From Streptomyces odontomachi (GTDB taxonomy: Bacteria; Actinomycetota; Actinomycetes; Streptomycetales; Streptomycetaceae), in the NCBI RefSeq assembly GCF_024435355.1, contig NZ_JAMJWG010000012.1, positions 186,001 through 250,000 on the forward strand: a stretch of DNA of 64,000 nt, read 5' to 3'. The position numbers were made by a program, and so were the translations under genes. The notes beneath the pieces were generated by a model. It worked only from the letters and a program-made list of their open reading frames with translations. It had not been told where the DNA came from and did no database searches. This document shows, piece after piece, positions 60,538 to 64,000 of this stretch. Position 1 is the first letter of the stretch; every line of letters starts with the position of its first letter.

Positions 60538-61359
60538 TTGGCCACTGGTACCGAATCCCGACCGACCTCCGGCGGTGTACGCGAAGGAACGCGCGCCGCC
60601 ATCGACGCCCCGCATCTGCGCACCGACCGCTGGTGGCTGGCGCCCGCCGTGACCGCGGCCGGGCTGCTGGCCTTCATCGTCTATTCGACCTGGCGGGCCT
60701 TCTCCAACGCGGACTACTACTCCGCCCCGTACGTCTCCCCGTTCTACTCCCCGTGCCTGGCGGAGAACTGCAAGAACATGCCCGGCGGGCCGAACTGGGA
60801 CCTGTTCGGCAGCTGGTGGGGCCTGTCCCCCGCGCTCCTCATCCTGATCTTCCCGTTGAGCTTCCGACTGACCTGCTACTACTACCGCAAGGCCTACTAC
60901 CGGGGCTTCTGGGCGTCCCCGCCGGCCTGCGCGGTCGCCGAGCCGCACAAGTCGTACTCGGGTGAGACCCGCTTCCCGCTCATCCTCCAGAACATCCACC
61001 GCTACACGTTCTACCTGGCGGTGCTGGTGGCCGGGGTGCTGACGTACGACACGGTGATGTCGTTCCGCGACGAGCACGAGCACTGGGGCCACATGGGCCT
61101 CGGCACGATCATCTTCCTGATCAACATCGTGCTGATCTGGGCGTACACGTTCTCCTGCCACTCCTGCCGGCACATCGTCGGCGGGCGGCTCAAGCACTTC
61201 TCGAAGCATCCCGTGCGCTACCGCCTGTGGGGCTGGGTCGGGAAGCTCAACGCCCGGCACATGCAGTTGGCCTGGTCGTCGCTGATCAGCGTGGCCGTCG
61301 CCGACTTCTACGTGTACCTGGTCGCCAGCGGCGCCTTCAGCGACCCGCGGCTTTTCTAG
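60538..61359 (+). CDS. sdhC: succinate dehydrogenase membrane anchor (cytochrome b, Sdh1 type)
   Basis: 273 residues with five membrane segments (e.g. WWLAPAVTAAGLLAFIVYSTW, LLILIFPLSFRLTCYYY, TFYLAVLVAGVLTY, MGLGTIIFLINIVLIWAY, LISVAVADFYVYLV). Length matches the single-anchor subunit of the mycobacterial Sdh1 (Rv0249c type) that reduces menaquinone. Candidate heme ligands are the His residues in NIHRYTFY and CHSCRH. Start TTG 60538 with CGAGGAA upstream. Confidence 0.9.
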   Translation: MATGTESRPTSGGVREGTRAAIDAPHLRTDRWWLAPAVTAAGLLAFIVYSTWRAFSNADYYSAPYVSPFYSPCLAENCKNMPGGPNWDLFGSWWGLSPALLILIFPLSFRLTCYYYRKAYYRGFWASPPACAVAEPHKSYSGETRFPLILQNIHRYTFYLAVLVAGVLTYDTVMSFRDEHEHWGHMGLGTIIFLINIVLIWAYTFSCHSCRHIVGGRLKHFSKHPVRYRLWGWVGKLNARHMQLAWSSLISVAVADFYVYLVASGAFSDPRLF

Positions 61360-61467
61360 CCCCGCGGCCGCCCGCGGGTCCACGATGGGCCCTGTGGGGT
61401 CCACGATGACGAGGGACCGGCCGGCGGCGGCATTCGTGACTGTTCTGGATGGGATGCGACACAAGCA

Positions 61468-63453
61468 ATGGCTCAAGTGGAACGTCAGCAGTGGGACGTG
61501 GTCGTGGTCGGCGCCGGCGGCGCCGGACTGCGGGCCGCGATCGAGGCACGCGAGCAGGGCGCGCGGACGGCGGTGATCTGCAAGTCCCTGTTCGGCAAGG
61601 CCCACACGGTGATGGCCGAGGGCGGCATCGCCGCGTCCATGGGCAATGTGAACTCGGGCGACAACTGGCAGGTGCACTTCCGCGACACGATGCGCGGCGG
61701 CAAGTTCCTCAACCAGTGGCGCATGGCGGAGCTGCACGCCAAGGAAGCGCCCGACCGGGTGTGGGAACTGGAGACCTGGGGCGCGCTCTTCGACCGCACC
61801 GAGGAAGGCAAGATCTCCCAGCGGAACTTCGGCGGGCACGAGTACCCCCGCCTCGCCCACGTCGGCGACCGCACGGGACTCGAACTGATCCGCACGCTCC
61901 AGCAGAAGGTCGTCTCGCTCCAGCAGGAGGACTTCAAGGAGTCCGGCGACTACGAGTCCGGGATCAAGGTCTTCCAGGAGTGCACGGTCACCCGCATCCT
62001 CCAGGACGAAGACGGCCGGGTCTCCGGAATCTTCTGCTACGAGCGCGAATCCGGCCGCTTCTTCGTGATCGAGGCCCCCGCGGTGGTGCTCGCCACCGGC
62101 GGCATCGGCAAGTCGTTCAAGGTGACCTCGAACTCCTGGGAGTACACCGGCGACGGCCACGCGCTGGCGCTGCTGGCCGGTGCGCCGCTGCTGAACATGG
62201 AGTTCGTGCAGTTCCACCCGACGGGCATGGTCTGGCCCCCGTCGGTGAAGGGCATCCTGGTCACCGAGTCGGTGCGCGGTGACGGCGGTGTGCTGCGCAA
62301 CTCCGAGGGCAAGCGGTTCATGTTCGACTACATCCCGGACGTCTTCAAGGAGAAGTACGCCCAGTCCGAGGATGAGGGCGACCGCTGGTACGAGGACCCG
62401 GACAACAACCGCCGCCCGCCCGAGCTGCTGCCCCGTGACGAGGTGGCCCGCGCCATCAACTCCGAGGTGAAGGCCGGCCGCGGCTCCCCGCACGGCGGCG
62501 TCTTCCTGGACGTGTCGTCGCGTATGCCGGCGGAGGTCATCCGGCGCCGGCTGCCGTCCATGTACCACCAGTTCAAGGAGCTGGCCGACGTCGACATCAC
62601 GGCCGGGCCCATGGAGGTCGGGCCGACCTGCCACTACGTGATGGGTGGTGTCGCGGTCGACTCGGACACCGCGGCGGCGCGCGGCGTGCCCGGACTGTTC
62701 GCGGCCGGTGAGGTCGCCGGCGGTATGCACGGCTCCAACCGGCTCGGCGGCAACTCCCTGTCCGACCTGCTGGTATTCGGCCGCCGCGCGGGGCTGCACG
62801 CCGCCGAGTACGCGGCCGGCCTCACCGGCGACGGCCGCCCCGCGGTCGGCGAGGCCCAGGTGGACACGGCGGCGGCCGAGGCGCTGCGCCCGTTCTCCGC
62901 CGAGGCCGGCGAAGGCGAGGAGGGCGCCAAGGCCGGCAAGGACGGTAAGGACGGCAAGGGAGCCGCCCTGCCGCCGGAGAACCCGTACACCCTCCACCAG
63001 GAACTCCAGCAGACCATGAACGACCTGGTCGGCATCATCCGCCGGGAAGGCGAGATGCAGCAGGCCCTGGAGAAGCTGGCCGACCTGCGGGTACGCGCCC
63101 GGCGTGCCGGCGTCGAGGGGCACCGGCAGTTCAACCCCGGCTGGCACCTCGCGCTCGACCTGCGGAACATGCTGCTGGTCAGCGAGTGCGTCGCGCGCGC
63201 CGCACTGGAGCGCACCGAGAGCCGCGGCGGCCACACCCGCGAGGACTTCGCGACGATGGACCGCAACTGGCGCCGGGCGAACCTGCTGTGCCGGCTCGCC
63301 GACCCGACCGGTGGCCTCGCCGCCACCGACCCCCAGAGCGGGCAGATCGAGCTGACCCGCGAGGAGACCCAACCCATCCGAGAAGACCTGCTGGCCCTCT
63401 TCGAGAAGGAGGAGCTGGTCAAGTACCTCGCCGAAGAGGAGCTGTACGAGTGA
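61468..63453 (+). CDS. sdhA: succinate dehydrogenase/fumarate reductase flavoprotein subunit
   Basis: 661 residues. FAD-binding VVGAGGAGLRAA; His46 in KAHTVMAEGGIAAS is the expected covalent FAD site; FVQFHPTGM; catalytic-base region in VGPTCHYVMGGV; NRLGGNSLSDLLVFGRRAG. A short Gly/Lys insertion (AGEGEEGAKAGKDGKDGKG, about 475-493) is unusual. It overlaps sdhB by 4 bp (GTGA). Oxidises succinate in the TCA cycle and feeds menaquinone. Confidence 0.95.
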   Translation: MAQVERQQWDVVVVGAGGAGLRAAIEAREQGARTAVICKSLFGKAHTVMAEGGIAASMGNVNSGDNWQVHFRDTMRGGKFLNQWRMAELHAKEAPDRVWELETWGALFDRTEEGKISQRNFGGHEYPRLAHVGDRTGLELIRTLQQKVVSLQQEDFKESGDYESGIKVFQECTVTRILQDEDGRVSGIFCYERESGRFFVIEAPAVVLATGGIGKSFKVTSNSWEYTGDGHALALLAGAPLLNMEFVQFHPTGMVWPPSVKGILVTESVRGDGGVLRNSEGKRFMFDYIPDVFKEKYAQSEDEGDRWYEDPDNNRRPPELLPRDEVARAINSEVKAGRGSPHGGVFLDVSSRMPAEVIRRRLPSMYHQFKELADVDITAGPMEVGPTCHYVMGGVAVDSDTAAARGVPGLFAAGEVAGGMHGSNRLGGNSLSDLLVFGRRAGLHAAEYAAGLTGDGRPAVGEAQVDTAAAEALRPFSAEAGEGEEGAKAGKDGKDGKGAALPPENPYTLHQELQQTMNDLVGIIRREGEMQQALEKLADLRVRARRAGVEGHRQFNPGWHLALDLRNMLLVSECVARAALERTESRGGHTREDFATMDRNWRRANLLCRLADPTGGLAATDPQSGQIELTREETQPIREDLLALFEKEELVKYLAEEELYE

Positions 63454-64000
63454 CCACCGCAACATCCCCGAGCTCACAGGGTTCCCCGTCCGAGGGGCCC
63501 GCGAGCGGCACCGCCTCCCCGGACACCACGCCCGGCGTGGCGACCGCCCAGTCCTACGAGGCGCACTTCCGGGTCTGGCGCGGCGACACCGACGGCGGCG
63601 ACCTGGAGGACTTCAAGGTCGAGGTCAACGAGGGCGAGGTCGTCCTCGACATCATCCACCGGCTCCAGGCCACCCAGGCGCCGGACCTGGCGGTGCGGTG
63701 GAACTGCAAGGCCGGCAAGTGCGGCTCGTGCAGCGCGGAGGTCAACGGCCGGCCGCGGCTGATGTGCATGACCCGCATGTCGGTCTTCGACCGCGCCGAG
63801 ACGATCACGGTGACGCCGATGCGTACCTTCCCCGTGGTCCGCGACCTGGTCACCGACGTGGGCTTCAACTACACCAAGGCCCGCGAGGTGCCCTCGTTCG
63901 TGCCGCCCAAGGACCTCGGTCCCGGCGAGTACCGGATGCAGCAGGAGGACGTGGACCGCTCGCAGGAGTTCCGCAAGTGCATCGAGTGCTACCTGTGCCA
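63450..64000 (+). CDS. sdhB: succinate dehydrogenase iron-sulfur subunit (partial, cut by window end)
   Basis: The first 183 residues are present. After a roughly 30-residue Ser/Thr/Pro-rich extension comes the [2Fe-2S] domain, with CKAGKCGSCSAEV and RLMC, then the start of the second cluster region (FRKCIECYLC) at the edge. GTG start overlaps sdhA stop. Transfers electrons from FAD to the membrane anchor. Confidence 0.93.
   Translation, partial: MTTATSPSSQGSPSEGPASGTASPDTTPGVATAQSYEAHFRVWRGDTDGGDLEDFKVEVNEGEVVLDIIHRLQATQAPDLAVRWNCKAGKCGSCSAEVNGRPRLMCMTRMSVFDRAETITVTPMRTFPVVRDLVTDVGFNYTKAREVPSFVPPKDLGPGEYRMQQEDVDRSQEFRKCIECYLC

Noticed and set aside
60337..63477. 1,046-codon open frame antisense to sdhA/sdhC
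   Set aside because: Shadow of the sdh genes in GC-rich DNA; no conserved motif, His/Arg/Val/Gly-rich translation.

Overview
The window is high-GC actinobacterial chromosome, almost certainly Streptomyces. The codons are G/C-ending, GTG/TTG starts are frequent, genes are packed with 4-bp ATGA overlaps, and TTA codons are rare. There is a mycothiol gene (mshB), a bldK-like peptide permease, and the intergenic 20-mer repeats common in streptomycetes. No rRNA, tRNA or CRISPR array was seen.

Left part (0.25-24.1 kb, conserved housekeeping): an O-methyltransferase with a possible ATT start, a 55-residue DUF3117 protein, an enoyl-CoA hydratase, DNA glycosylase Tag coupled to a DivIVA-like membrane protein, FolP2, a LOG-type hydrolase, lysine/DAP genes dapE and dapC, a ferredoxin, a GNAT acetyltransferase, a SirB1-type protein, a four-gene ABC-transporter/two-component operon, a PG-binding membrane protein, mshB and an S9 peptidase.

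Peptide-uptake block (24.6-36.8 kb): two complete oligopeptide ABC transporters are transcribed divergently from one 384-bp region. The leftward one is dppABCDF-like. The rightward one has the permease-binding protein-permease-ATPase-ATPase order of bldK, the transporter needed for aerial growth. A set of mutually exclusive hairpins sits between its binding-protein and second permease genes.

Accessory block (37.2-51.3 kb): a Sel1-repeat protein is divergent from a coupled pair, a two-TM protein and a 1,108-residue NACHT/HEAT-repeat ATPase. These two share a short Gly/Asn-rich motif, twice at the C-terminus of the small protein and once at the N-terminus of the NACHT protein. This is the arrangement of amyloid-signalling NLR/effector pairs and is my best candidate for an undescribed (probably immune) system. 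The NACHT gene has two TTA codons. Then come a HATPase and small-protein pair, an HTH/TPR regulator coupled to a GNAT gene (less GC-rich), a methyltransferase divergent from a DUF234-type AAA ATPase with an AT-rich palindromic operator, a cytochrome P450, a membrane-anchored hypothetical, and an MmyB-type regulator divergent from an aldo/keto reductase.

Right part (51.4-64 kb): typA; a second unusual pair, an LRR/TIGR02996-like protein coupled to a prolyl-hydroxylase-like Fe(II)/2OG oxygenase with an acidic tail abutting a 31-bp tandem repeat; an LpqW-like lipoprotein; a 980-bp repeat-rich gap; and the start of a three-subunit succinate dehydrogenase operon (Sdh1 type), with sdhB cut by the window end.

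At least seven genes have a TANNNT element 6-7 nt before the start codon, consistent with leaderless transcripts. All names are from motif reading and context; no database search was run.
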